From Ancylomarina subtilis (GTDB lineage Bacteria; Bacteroidota; Bacteroidia; Bacteroidales; Marinifilaceae): a stretch of DNA of 64,000 bases. Location of the stretch: NCBI RefSeq assembly GCF_004217115.1, contig NZ_SHKN01000003.1:174904-238903 (forward strand). Direction: 5' to 3'. How positions within the stretch are numbered: position 1 is the stretch's first letter; the number at the start of each line of letters is the position of its first letter. The position numbers and the translations under genes are program-made. Under the pieces are notes generated by a model, which saw only the letters and a program-made list of their open reading frames with translations, was not told where the DNA came from and ran no database searches. Shown here in pieces: positions 1 through 8,534 of the stretch.

Positions 1-48
1 CCATACCTCCGGATTTAGAATCTGGAGATATGGCATCTTGTTTTTTCT
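1..48 (+). terminator. Hairpin followed by T-rich tract at window edge
   Basis: Bases 1-15 pair with 19-33 (ccatacctccggatt against its partner, one mismatch and one G-T pair, loop of three), followed by a T-rich run to about 50. It looks like a rho-independent terminator for a plus-strand gene ending left of the window; the minus-strand gene next to it ends at 50, so it could also sit at the end of that transcript. Confidence 0.45.
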
Positions 49-49
49 T

Positions 50-937
50 TTATTTCAAACTGAAGGTAGCATTCCCAATATGAACACCTTCAGAAAACAA
101 GTCCAAAGTATATTCACCTTCAATCAAGCTGTCATCATTATCCCAGAAGATTGAAACTTCAAGTTCATCACCTTCAAACTCGATATCACGTTTAGCTGAG
201 TAGGCCATTTGCGCATTTTCATATTCAAACAGCAAGTTTTCAGGATTACTTAGAACCACTTCATCCGGACGAGAGATTCGAACATAAATTGTTTTTATCC
301 CGGGTGTTATTGTGATGTTTTTTCTTAAGGTAAAACTTGTTTTAAGTTTTTCTGTTTTAGATATTTTCTTAACGGTTCTCCCTTTTCTATTGATTGGTTC
401 GCATACAATTTGAGTTGCATCAAGGGCTGAAGCTTTAGAGATAAGCTCCTTCATGTTTTTGGTCGTGCTTTCCAATTTTTCGTTTCGTTCTTTTACCCAT
501 GAAATTTGTTTTTTGACACGAATGTTCTCAGCACTGAGTTCTTTGTTTTTGCTGTTTAAAGAGTCAATCTGAATCACATAGCTACGAAGCACGCCCTTAA
601 GTGTCCCAATTTCTTTTTTGTATTTGTTAATTTCGAAATATGAATTATTTCTGAATACTCTCATTCTTTCTAATAATTCGTCAATCTTTTCCTTCTCAGT
701 AACTAATAATTGGTTAAGGGTGTCGTTACTTGTTTGTAGTGAGTCGTAATTTTGAGAAAGGACCTTTAACTCATTCTCTAAATCAGTTTTCTCAATTTTA
801 ATTTCGGCTATGTATTGTCTGTTCTCTCTATATGTCTTCAAGAATAAGATAGAAACGGTCAGTAGGATAACTCCTAGTGAGATTAGAACGATTTTATAAA
901 TCTTGTCTTTCTTGGCTGTCTGCAAATCTGTACTCAT
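50..937 (-). CDS. Membrane-anchored coiled-coil protein of unknown function
   Basis: 295 residues. A short cytoplasmic N-terminus is followed by one membrane segment (about 15-34), then a long heptad-rich coiled coil (about 40-165, rich in E, K, L, N and S) and a C-terminal region of about 115 residues with alternating beta-like segments. This suggests a single-pass inner membrane protein with a periplasmic coiled coil and a small beta domain. No enzymatic motif is visible and I do not recognise the family; such proteins are common as hypotheticals in Bacteroidota. It is transcribed away from the MORN/regulatory pair at 1087-1934 on the same strand, but a clear terminator lies between them, so it probably has its own promoter. 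Function unknown. Confidence 0.75.
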   Translation of the reverse strand: MSTDLQTAKKDKIYKIVLISLGVILLTVSILFLKTYRENRQYIAEIKIEKTDLENELKVLSQNYDSLQTSNDTLNQLLVTEKEKIDELLERMRVFRNNSYFEINKYKKEIGTLKGVLRSYVIQIDSLNSKNKELSAENIRVKKQISWVKERNEKLESTTKNMKELISKASALDATQIVCEPINRKGRTVKKISKTEKLKTSFTLRKNITITPGIKTIYVRISRPDEVVLSNPENLLFEYENAQMAYSAKRDIEFEGDELEVSIFWDNDDSLIEGEYTLDLFSEGVHIGNATFSLK

Positions 938-1011
938 CTAAATTATTTTAATCGTTTATGATGGCATCAAATTTAATAGTTTTTACTCTTTTAATACAAT
1001 GGATGTGTTCT

Positions 1012-1052
1012 AAAAACAGAAAAAGCCGCCTAATCTTTGATCAGACGACTTT
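1012..1052 (-). terminator. Rho-independent terminator of the MORN-like gene
   Basis: On the minus strand the stem AGTCGTCT...AGGCGGCT (extended by GATC/GATT pairs) is followed by TTTTCTGTTTTT. It lies about 35 bases after the stop of the gene at 1087-1554. Confidence 0.75.
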
Positions 1053-1086
1053 GGAGTACTACTAAAACCCCAACTATATAATGAAA

Positions 1087-1554
1087 TTAAAATTTGCGTT
1101 CTTTTATGAGTGTTCCTTCTTCATTCCAAATTAGCCATGTCCCTATTTTTTTTCCCTCATCATATTCCATTTCATACCTTTTCACACCATTGGCATCCCA
1201 GATGTACCACTTGCCATGTTTTTTGTTTTTCTTGTATCGTGCTTCGGCAATTTTCACGGATTGATTATTCCATGTGATCCACGTGCCATCCATCAAACCT
1301 TTGACGTAGGAGCGAACTTCCTGAATTTGTTCATCCTGAAAGTAGAGGGTGATTTTTCCATCTCGTTTCCCTTCAGTTAAGTTCATTTCAATTCGCTTGT
1401 TCCCATTCTCGTAAAACTCGGTATAGGTTCCCGTATAGAGATCGCCCTCAACGCTGTAATACAAGCCTTCAATTTCTTTTATCGACTGTGAGAATGATTG
1501 CATGCTAAGCATACAAATAAAGAAACACAGCATTAATCCTAATCTATTTTTCAT
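1087..1554 (-). CDS. Secreted YwqK/MORN-like repeat protein
   Basis: 155 residues. A signal peptide (about 1-23, ending SFSQ) is followed by at least four repeats of the MORN_2 type found in proteins annotated as YwqK-family antitoxins: units around YENGNKR, GKRDGKIT, GLMDGTWITW, KKHGKWYIWDANG and GKKIGTWLIWNEEG. These repeats form beta-hairpin modules; the antitoxin label is a database habit and nothing here indicates a toxin partner. It lies 8 bases downstream of the carboxypeptidase-regulatory protein at 1563-1934, so the two are very likely co-transcribed, and a terminator follows. Location is expected to be periplasm or surface. Function unknown. Confidence 0.8.
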   Translation of the reverse strand: MKNRLGLMLCFFICMLSMQSFSQSIKEIEGLYYSVEGDLYTGTYTEFYENGNKRIEMNLTEGKRDGKITLYFQDEQIQEVRSYVKGLMDGTWITWNNQSVKIAEARYKKNKKHGKWYIWDANGVKRYEMEYDEGKKIGTWLIWNEEGTLIKERKF

Positions 1555-1562
1555 CTTCAGTC

Positions 1563-1934
1563 TTAGTCTTTTTTAAGTACCAAACGAATGACATTTTTAG
1601 GACCACTCACATTTACATCTTTTAATTTGTTGTCGGCGTACGAAATGTAGTTCGATAAAATATTGTATTTACCCGGCACCACATTATTAATCTTAAAATT
1701 GCCATCGAAGTCGGTGTAAAATGTTTCGTTTGAGCCTTCGAAACGAATTGCAACACCAGCCAAAGCTTCTCCGGTTTCATTATCTAAAACAATGCCCGAA
1801 AGGCTGGTTGTTGTTAATGTTGAGATTTCAGTTGTCTCCGTGTTTTTGTCACCCTTTGGAGTTATCACATTTACAGCCTGGCTGATTAGTCCTATAAAAA
1901 GGAGAGCAGTGATTAAGAATACGTTTTTTTTCAT
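1563..1934 (-). CDS. Small secreted carboxypeptidase-like regulatory domain protein
   Basis: 123 residues: signal peptide (about 1-20) and a single CarboxypepD_reg-like beta-sandwich (about 45-120; SGIVLDNETGEALAGVAIRF, DFDGNFKINNVVPGKYNI). This domain normally sits at the N-terminus of Bacteroidota TonB-dependent receptors, where it precedes the plug; here it stands alone. It is the first gene of a two-gene unit with the MORN-like protein and is divergent from the receptor at 2531 with a 596-base gap. A role as accessory to the neighbouring receptor is only an inference. Confidence 0.8.
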   Translation of the reverse strand: MKKNVFLITALLFIGLISQAVNVITPKGDKNTETTEISTLTTTSLSGIVLDNETGEALAGVAIRFEGSNETFYTDFDGNFKINNVVPGKYNILSNYISYADNKLKDVNVSGPKNVIRLVLKKD

Positions 1935-2530
1935 GATTTGTGTATTTAAAGTTTTGTATATAATGCTGATTTTGTTCGAGCATTGTTGATTTTTAATTTT
2001 GCCTTAATCTCTTTGGAATTAATGCGCTTTGTTTTCATGACCAAAAATAAAGGAAGCATTATTTGGAATGATTAAAAGAAACTTACCAATATGTTAAGGA
2101 ATAATTAAGATGCTGTTTTTACGTCTTCTAATTAGAGTTGAAATAAGCGAATAACCTTTATTTACAGGCTTAGTGTGAGGTTTTGCTTTCTCTTGTTTTT
2201 TGAATTATATGATTAAATGATCACAAAAACCAATATTTGGTTTCTTTCATCAATTGGGTGACGATGGGATGAATTTACATTCGATTTATTCCTGTAAGTC
2301 TCGGTTTTTCTCATTGTTAGGATCGTTTTAAACCTGATTCCCACTCCGGGTCATTAATCTGAAATTTAGTTTTACTTAACAAATGACATTCTCCTAATGT
2401 TCTCTTAACATCAAGCTTTTGTTTTGTTGATTTTCGTTTAAAATGAATTTAACATGCTTGTCGTCTTTCTTGCCTAAAATCGCATAGTGAATGAAAAATA
2501 GAAAGAACGTATAGACTTATTATTAAAGAA
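1935..2530. other. 596-base divergent intergenic region
   Basis: No gene is seen. The region separates the leftward pair at 1087-1934 from the rightward receptor at 2531. It holds a plus-strand promoter-like pair (1971-2001) and three same-strand TTAACA hexamers at 2376, 2405 and 2449, i.e. within 155 bases of the receptor start. The bases are AT-rich and I see no riboswitch-like fold. Confidence 0.6.
1971..2001 (+). promoter_or_regulatory. Bacteroidota-type promoter pair TTTG-N19-TAATTTTG
   Basis: TTTG at 1971-1974 and TAATTTTG at 1994-2001 match the -33/-7 elements of the Bacteroidota primary sigma factor (TTTG, 19-21 bases, TAnnTTTG). It points at the receptor operon, but 530 bases separate them, so the target is uncertain. 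Confidence 0.3.
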
Positions 2531-5257
2531 ATGACAAAGCAAGTATTCTTAGTTTTATTATTGAATATATCTTTTTTAGGGCTGTTTGCTCAACAGACAA
2601 GTATTACCGGAAATGTGAAAGATGTGAAGCTTGGAGAGACCCTGATTGGGGCTTCGGTTTATGTGGAGGGGACAACAATTGGAACTGTTACCGATTTTGA
2701 TGGGAATTACACATTAAAGAACATTCCTGTTGGCACTATCAATTTAAAATGCTCATTTATTTCATACGAGACTGTTACAAAGAAGAGTATTACATTAAGT
2801 GAAGGTGATATTCCGGTTATCAATTTCGAAATGGGGGCTTCTTCAGTCGAACTGAACGATGTGGTGGTGATTGCAAAAGCCAAGCGGGAATCAGCGCTTG
2901 TTTTATTAATGGATCAGAAAAAGTCGGCAGTGATGAAACAATCCATTGGGGCACAACAATTAGCCACTCAGGGAATTTCAGATGCTGCATCAGCCGCGAG
3001 TAAGATTACAGGTGTTTCCAAACAAGAAGGGAATAAGGGTTTGAGTGTTCGAGGCTTGGGAGACCGATACAACACAAGTAGTTTAAATGGTTTGCCATTA
3101 CCTTCGAATAATGCCGAGTATAAAAATATCGAACTGGGTTTATTTTCAACCGATATCATCGAATTTATCGATGTGGAAAAAGTTCCAACAGCCCATTTGT
3201 ATGGCGACTTTGCGGGTGCAAATATCAATATTGTTTCAAAGGTGCATTCCGGAAAGACATTTTTAAAGCTTGGTTTAAAAACCGGATACAATCTCAATTT
3301 GGCAGATGCCGATAAGTTTTACTTGGGTGATGGTCCCGGAGCTTTCGGTTTTGACAATTTCAATTACCCTCAGGATTTGAGCACTTACAATTTTGAGACC
3401 CATTGGAATCCGGAAGAAAAAACAGTTTATCCGAATATGGAATTTAAACTGTCAGGAGGTAAAACTTTCACGTTTGAGAATTCAGAATTAAATGCCTTTG
3501 CCAGTTTATCTTTCGATAATGAATATAGCTACAGCGATTATCTTGAACGTAAAGTGAATGGGAGTGATTATGTGAGAGCTGATGTGAAAGGTGAAAAGTA
3601 TAATTACACAACTCAGTCAACAGGTATGTTGAATCTGAATTACAACTGGAAAAAGAATAAGCTCTTTTTCAATAGTATTTTGCTAAACACGTCTGATCAG
3701 ATGCTCAGAGAAGTGAGAGGGACTCTTTTTGATTTGGCGGAAGTGGGGGCCTTGGTTCGCCGATCAGAATATGAAAGAAATACAGTTTGGGTGAATCAGC
3801 TTTTAGGCAAGTATGAGTTGAAAGAAAAAATGGGGCTGAATTGGGGAATCGCTTTTAATAAGGTGAATAATATCGTCCCGGACAGGAAACACAATACCAT
3901 GGAAAATGGGACAGATTCTGAAAAATATTTTGCAACCAATGATCAGGCCAACAACAATCGTTATTTCCACGATTTGATAGAGGACGAATTGGCTGCAAAT
4001 TTAAGTGTCGATTATCAATTTGGTGAAGGTTTCGCTGATGCAGATTATAAAGGGAGATTGACCTTTGGCTACTCAGGTAAATATAAAACGCGAGCTTTTG
4101 AAGCCACACAATTCAATCACAAAATTAAGGAGAATCGTTTAGTGAATGTGGATGATATCGATTCGTATTTTAATAATGATAATTTGCAAAAAGGGCTATT
4201 CGATCTTAAGGTTTTATCAAGCGATTTTGTTATTCTTTCAACTTACGATGGCGAACAGGTGATAAATGCTGGGTTTGCTAGCCTGGAATATAATCTGAGT
4301 CCACGTTTATTGGCTTTACTTGGTGTTCGTATTGAGCATGTGTTTCAGAAAATTGAATATAAAACAGCACTGGGCAAAGGCAAGGAAGATTTTAATGAAT
4401 TGAACGTACTGCCTAGTTTGTCTCTAAAATATGCCTTGAATGACAGATCGAATTTACGATTTGCTTCAGGTATTACCTACACCCTTCCGCAGTTTAAAGA
4501 GTCGGCCTTATTCCTTTTCGAAGGAATTACGGATGTGACAGTGGGAAATCCATATCTCACCCCGTCAACCAATTACAATGGTGAGATAAAATGGGAGTTT
4601 TTCCCTAAACCAAGCGAGTTGATATCAGTTGCTGCTTTTGGGAAATATATTGTCGATCCCATCAACAAATTTGTTCGTGCATCGGCAGGGAATGAATTTA
4701 CGTATGCCAATACGGGCGATTGGGCTTATCTCTACGGAGTGGAGCTTGAAGCGAAAAAAGATATCATGACTTTAAGCTCTGAACATTCGACCAAGAAGTT
4801 CAACCTGTCAGCGAATCTGACATTGATGGACAGCAAGCAGGAGTTGGATCAGGATAAAATTATTACACAAACCAAAGGGCAGTTTAATGCCAACTTCAAT
4901 AAAAAAGAGGAAAAACTGCAAGGAGCAGCACCTCTTATTGCCAATGCGAATATGACTTATAAATATACCTGGGCTGAGGGCAAAAAATCAATAACGTCCA
5001 GCTTAATTTATACGTATGTATCAGACCGCTTGAATTTGATAGGTTATTCCAGCTTGGGAAATCAGGTGGATAAGGGCATGCATACCCTTGATTTTGTAAT
5101 GAAATCGAAAATTAAGCAATGGGGACTGAGCTTATCGGCAAAGAATATTTTGAATCAGGATATTGAGAGGAAACAAGAAAATGCGAGCCGTGACTGGATC
5201 GTGAAATCATATAACAAAGGGGTGGAATTAAGTGTGGGTTTATCCTATACATTCTAA
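2531..5257 (+). CDS. TonB-dependent outer membrane receptor
   Basis: 908 residues: signal peptide (1-20, ending LFAQ), CarboxypepD_reg-like domain (about 23-110, TSITGNVKD...), plug domain (about 120-240, with RGLGDRYNTSSLNG and DFAGANINIVSK), then a 22-strand-type barrel ending in a terminal Phe (LSVGLSYTF), as expected for BAM insertion. It takes up a substrate across the outer membrane using TonB energy. It lacks the extra features of SusC proteins, and no SusD follows; instead the next gene, 70 bases downstream, is a duplicated surface lipoprotein, which is probably its partner. The substrate is unknown. TTAACA hexamers upstream hint at regulation. Confidence 0.9.
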   Translation: MTKQVFLVLLLNISFLGLFAQQTSITGNVKDVKLGETLIGASVYVEGTTIGTVTDFDGNYTLKNIPVGTINLKCSFISYETVTKKSITLSEGDIPVINFEMGASSVELNDVVVIAKAKRESALVLLMDQKKSAVMKQSIGAQQLATQGISDAASAASKITGVSKQEGNKGLSVRGLGDRYNTSSLNGLPLPSNNAEYKNIELGLFSTDIIEFIDVEKVPTAHLYGDFAGANINIVSKVHSGKTFLKLGLKTGYNLNLADADKFYLGDGPGAFGFDNFNYPQDLSTYNFETHWNPEEKTVYPNMEFKLSGGKTFTFENSELNAFASLSFDNEYSYSDYLERKVNGSDYVRADVKGEKYNYTTQSTGMLNLNYNWKKNKLFFNSILLNTSDQMLREVRGTLFDLAEVGALVRRSEYERNTVWVNQLLGKYELKEKMGLNWGIAFNKVNNIVPDRKHNTMENGTDSEKYFATNDQANNNRYFHDLIEDELAANLSVDYQFGEGFADADYKGRLTFGYSGKYKTRAFEATQFNHKIKENRLVNVDDIDSYFNNDNLQKGLFDLKVLSSDFVILSTYDGEQVINAGFASLEYNLSPRLLALLGVRIEHVFQKIEYKTALGKGKEDFNELNVLPSLSLKYALNDRSNLRFASGITYTLPQFKESALFLFEGITDVTVGNPYLTPSTNYNGEIKWEFFPKPSELISVAAFGKYIVDPINKFVRASAGNEFTYANTGDWAYLYGVELEAKKDIMTLSSEHSTKKFNLSANLTLMDSKQELDQDKIITQTKGQFNANFNKKEEKLQGAAPLIANANMTYKYTWAEGKKSITSSLIYTYVSDRLNLIGYSSLGNQVDKGMHTLDFVMKSKIKQWGLSLSAKNILNQDIERKQENASRDWIVKSYNKGVELSVGLSYTF

Positions 5258-5327
5258 ATAAAAGAAGCTTTAGAGCTTGATCAATTGTAAATATTATATC
5301 CATTTTATAATCTAATTAAAAAAGAAA

Positions 5328-7574
5328 ATGAAAAAATTATTTTTAGCCTTATTGGCAGTTTCTGTACTTGGTTTTTCAAGTTGTTCAGATGATGATGATC
5401 CTCAGCCAACACCAAATCCTGAGGTGAAATTTGATGTGGAAAATTTCAAAGGTGAAATCATGGATGGCGAGGCGATCACCTTAGATGCTTCAAAAACCTA
5501 TATGTTATCGGGTGCTTTGATCGTGAAAAAAGGAGGGAGTTTAACGATTCCTGCAGGAACCCGAATTGTAGCCAGTGCGACATCGGCAAGCGATGTTGAT
5601 GTGCGTTATATTGCCGTTGAGCAGGGGGCAAAAATTTATATCAAAGGAACAGCATCGGCTCCGGTTGTCATGACTTCTGAAGTGAAGGAAGCTGAAGCCT
5701 GGGGTGGTTTAGTAGTTTGTGGTTATGCGCCAACCAACAAAGCTGATGCAGGTAGTGCTGGTGCTGAAGTATCGGGTTTGGCTTATGGAGGCGACCAGCC
5801 TAATGACAGCTCAGGTTCTATAGAGTACTTGCGTTTGGAGTACACAGGTTATAAATACACGAATGAAAAAGAGTTCAACGGCCTGTCTATGTTTGGAGTA
5901 GGTTCGGGTACAGTTGTTGACTATGTGGTTTCATACAAAGGGGGTGATGATGGAATGGAGTTCTTTGGAGGAACCGTAAATGCATCTCACCTGGTATCGG
6001 TTGATAGTGGTGACGATGGCATTGACTTTGCTGATGGTTGGTCAGGAATTGGTGAATATTGGTTCTCTTTAAACTCAGCAAAATCAGGTATCGAAGGCTC
6101 GAATAATGGTGACAACGGAGCAGCAACGCCTATGACTGATGCGACGCTTAGAAACATTACGGCTTATGCTATGGGAGAAAAACCTTTCTTTTTGAAAGAA
6201 GGTGCCGGAATGATGAATATCGATAATATCGTAATCGGTGGTTTGAAAGCTGAAAAAACACAAGCTATCTTTTATGCTTCTTCGGATGATGCAGATGCTG
6301 CAGCACGTATTAATGCGGGTGATGTTGTTGTAAGCAATGCCAATTTTGTTGACATGAAAGAGGGGCAGACCAAAGCCGTGAGTATTTTAACTGTTGGTGA
6401 AAATATTGAGGCTAAGGGAGCTGGTAATGGTATCAATAAGCCGGACTGGGTGTCAGATGCTTTGAATACAGTGGATGCAAACACAACTGTTTTTGGTGAT
6501 GCTGTTGTAGCCAGAGTTGCTTTTAAAGGTGACATCACCAGCGACATGACACTTGATGCCAACACGATTTACATGTTAAACGGTGCAGTTGTTGTTAAAG
6601 AAGGTGCGAGTTTAACGATTCCTGCCGGAACAGTGATCATTGCTTCCGAAGTTAGCGCTAACGATACGGATGTGCGTTATATTGCTGTTGAGCAGGGAGC
6701 TAAAATATTTGTGAACGGAACGGCTGATGCTCCGGTTGTGATGACCTGTGAAAAAACGGAAGCTGAAGCTTGGGGAGGTTTGGTTGTTTGTGGGAAAGCA
6801 CCAACCAATAAAGCGGATGCAGGTAGTGCCGGAGCTGAAGTATCTGGTTTATCTTACGGTGGTGATGTGGCCGATGATAATTCCGGGAAAATTTCTTACC
6901 TGCGTTTGGAATATACGGGTTATAAGTATACCAACGAGAAGGAGTTTAATGGATTATCACTTTTCGGAGTGGGATCTGGAACGACTGTTGAGTATGTTGT
7001 TTCATATAAAGGTGGTGATGATGGTATGGAGTTTTTTGGAGGAACTGTTGATGCCTCTTACTTACTTTCATTCGAAAGTGGTGACGATGGAATCGATTTT
7101 GCTGATGGTTGGTCTGGAACAGGAATGAACTGGATGTCAATTAACTCAGCTAAATCAGGAATCGAAGGTTCTAATAATGGTGATAATGGGGCTGCCACAC
7201 CAATGACCCATGCGACATTGAAAAACCTATCGGTTTTTGGAATGGGTGAGAAGCCATTTTATTTGAAAGAAGGCGCTGGTAAAATGAATATTGATAATAT
7301 CGTGATTGGTGGTTTAGCTGATAATAAAGGACAGGCTTATTTCTATGTTTCCTCAAGTGATACAGATGCTGCAGATCGAATTGCTGCGGATGATATTGTG
7401 ATCACGAATGTGAAATTTGATCAAATGGGAGCAGGTAATACAGAGAAAGCTGCTGCAGGTTTATCATTTACTGAAAATGCCAATGCAACAGGAGCGGGTA
7501 ATGGTTTTGGAAAACCAAGCTGGTTATCTGATGCTTTAAATAAAGCTTACAATGGAGAAGTGATTGTAAATTAA
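5328..7574 (+). CDS. Surface lipoprotein with two tandem beta-helix-like repeats
   Basis: 748 residues. The signal peptide ends in a lipobox (LGFSSC, Cys19 or so) directly followed by SDDDD, the acidic signal that sends Bacteroidota lipoproteins to the cell surface. The rest is an internal duplication: residues about 40-390 and 400-748 share long identical blocks (YIAVEQGAKI, APTNKADAGSAGAEVSGL, YTGYKYTNEKEFNGLS, SYKGGDDGMEFFGGTV, GDDGIDFADGWSG, NSAKSGIEGSNNGDNGAATP, MNIDNIVIGGL). Repeated Gly-Gly/Asp-rich turns and short beta segments suggest a right-handed beta-helix. Related proteins in the phylum carry one copy and sit next to TonB-dependent receptors. It is probably the substrate-capturing partner of the receptor at 2531. 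Ligand unknown; misannotation of this family as multidrug transporter should be ignored. Confidence 0.85.
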   Translation: MKKLFLALLAVSVLGFSSCSDDDDPQPTPNPEVKFDVENFKGEIMDGEAITLDASKTYMLSGALIVKKGGSLTIPAGTRIVASATSASDVDVRYIAVEQGAKIYIKGTASAPVVMTSEVKEAEAWGGLVVCGYAPTNKADAGSAGAEVSGLAYGGDQPNDSSGSIEYLRLEYTGYKYTNEKEFNGLSMFGVGSGTVVDYVVSYKGGDDGMEFFGGTVNASHLVSVDSGDDGIDFADGWSGIGEYWFSLNSAKSGIEGSNNGDNGAATPMTDATLRNITAYAMGEKPFFLKEGAGMMNIDNIVIGGLKAEKTQAIFYASSDDADAAARINAGDVVVSNANFVDMKEGQTKAVSILTVGENIEAKGAGNGINKPDWVSDALNTVDANTTVFGDAVVARVAFKGDITSDMTLDANTIYMLNGAVVVKEGASLTIPAGTVIIASEVSANDTDVRYIAVEQGAKIFVNGTADAPVVMTCEKTEAEAWGGLVVCGKAPTNKADAGSAGAEVSGLSYGGDVADDNSGKISYLRLEYTGYKYTNEKEFNGLSLFGVGSGTTVEYVVSYKGGDDGMEFFGGTVDASYLLSFESGDDGIDFADGWSGTGMNWMSINSAKSGIEGSNNGDNGAATPMTHATLKNLSVFGMGEKPFYLKEGAGKMNIDNIVIGGLADNKGQAYFYVSSSDTDAADRIAADDIVITNVKFDQMGAGNTEKAAAGLSFTENANATGAGNGFGKPSWLSDALNKAYNGEVIVN

Positions 7575-7599
7575 GGTTGGTTTAGGTTTAGTTGAGAAA

Positions 7600-7632
7600 G
7601 GCAGATCTGTAGGGATCTGCCTTTTGTTTTTT
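7600..7632 (+). terminator. Rho-independent terminator of the receptor/lipoprotein operon
   Basis: Perfect 8-bp stem GGCAGATC / GATCTGCC with a six-base loop, followed by TTTTGTTTTTT. Confidence 0.85.
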
Positions 7633-8385
7633 CTAGTCTTGTTCACTAAAGACTCTTTTCAAAATAGAGCTAACCCGTTTCATGGGATCTTTTCTAATTT
7701 GCAATTCTTCCTCAGCTACTTTTAAGAAGAGGGCATCAAGGGCCTTGTTGGTTACATAGTCGTCGAGTTGGGAGTTGACCGTTTTGAGATCTGCCAGCTG
7801 TCCAACAAAACTTTGAGCAACTTGATTGTATGATTTTGTAAGCAAGTTCCAGGATTCTGTTGTAGATAGATTAGCAATCAGTTTTTTATCAAGTGAATTT
7901 TTTACTTTAGGCAAAAAAAGTTCTTTCAGTTTGGCGTAACTCTTGTTTTTTAAATAGATGGTTGCTGCATTTTTATCGCCTTTTAGTATACCAAAAGCAT
8001 CCTGAATCGTCATTTCAGAAATTGCAGTGACAAAAATTGGTGTGGCTTCTGCAACGGCATCTTCAGCCGCGCGATTGAGTCTGAGCACAACTTTGTCAAC
8101 CAGATCCTGTCCTCCGGGAATCATTTTAATATGTTTGGTGATGCTTTTAGCCTCGGGCGGTAATAGTATTTTCACAAGTTCATCCTTGTAGAAACCATCT
8201 TGTGCGGATAGGACTTTCGATGCCTGTTCACTACCTATTACCAGTGCCTCTTTTAAGCCTTGCGATACATCAAACGAAGTCAGAGGTTTGTTTTGTTCGA
8301 TGGCATATTCGTTAACGACGGTTTGTAGTTCGGCACAGGAGGTGAAATACAGAACTGATAGCAGAAGGATTGATTTCTTTAACAT
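7633..8385 (-). CDS. DUF4197 lipoprotein
   Basis: 250 residues. Type II signal peptide with lipobox LYFTSC (Cys17), then the alpha-helical DUF4197 domain over nearly the whole length: GLKEAL at about 45, LLPPEAK, a long segment with LNRAAEDAVAEATPIF and DAFGIL, and LTKSYNQVAQ. The family is widespread in Bacteroidota and Proteobacteria and has no known activity. Expected to be membrane-attached in the periplasm. It overlaps nothing and is flanked by terminators, so it is probably transcribed alone. Confidence 0.85.
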   Translation of the reverse strand: MLKKSILLLSVLYFTSCAELQTVVNEYAIEQNKPLTSFDVSQGLKEALVIGSEQASKVLSAQDGFYKDELVKILLPPEAKSITKHIKMIPGGQDLVDKVVLRLNRAAEDAVAEATPIFVTAISEMTIQDAFGILKGDKNAATIYLKNKSYAKLKELFLPKVKNSLDKKLIANLSTTESWNLLTKSYNQVAQSFVGQLADLKTVNSQLDDYVTNKALDALFLKVAEEELQIRKDPMKRVSSILKRVFSEQD

Positions 8386-8466
8386 TTTTAGGATAATTGA
8401 TTATAGCTCGCAATTTATAAAAAGAAATGTTGGCTTCTAAATCTAAATAACAAGGGACAAGGTGAA

Positions 8467-8504
8467 TAAAAAAGCGGAGTAAAACCCTAAAGTTTATACT
8501 CCGC
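8467..8504 (-). terminator. Rho-independent terminator of the TonB receptor at 8535
   Basis: On the minus strand an 8-bp perfect stem GCGGAGTA / TACTCCGC (loop about 15) is followed by TTTTTTAT, about 30 bases beyond the receptor stop. Confidence 0.8.
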
Positions 8505-8534
8505 CGGACTCTAACCGATAGAATCACTAATTGT

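Noticed and set aside
6..27. Anticodon-arm-like sequence CCGGA-TTTAGAA-TCTGG resembling tRNA-Leu(UAG)
   Set aside because: No acceptor stem, D-arm or T-arm (GTTCGANTC) follows to the right, and the longer outer stem plus T tract reads as a terminator. The left side is outside the window, but the 3' half would have to be inside and is not.
1087..1554. Toxin-antitoxin function for the YwqK-like protein
   Set aside because: It has a signal peptide and no toxin-like partner; the antitoxin label is not supported by the sequence.
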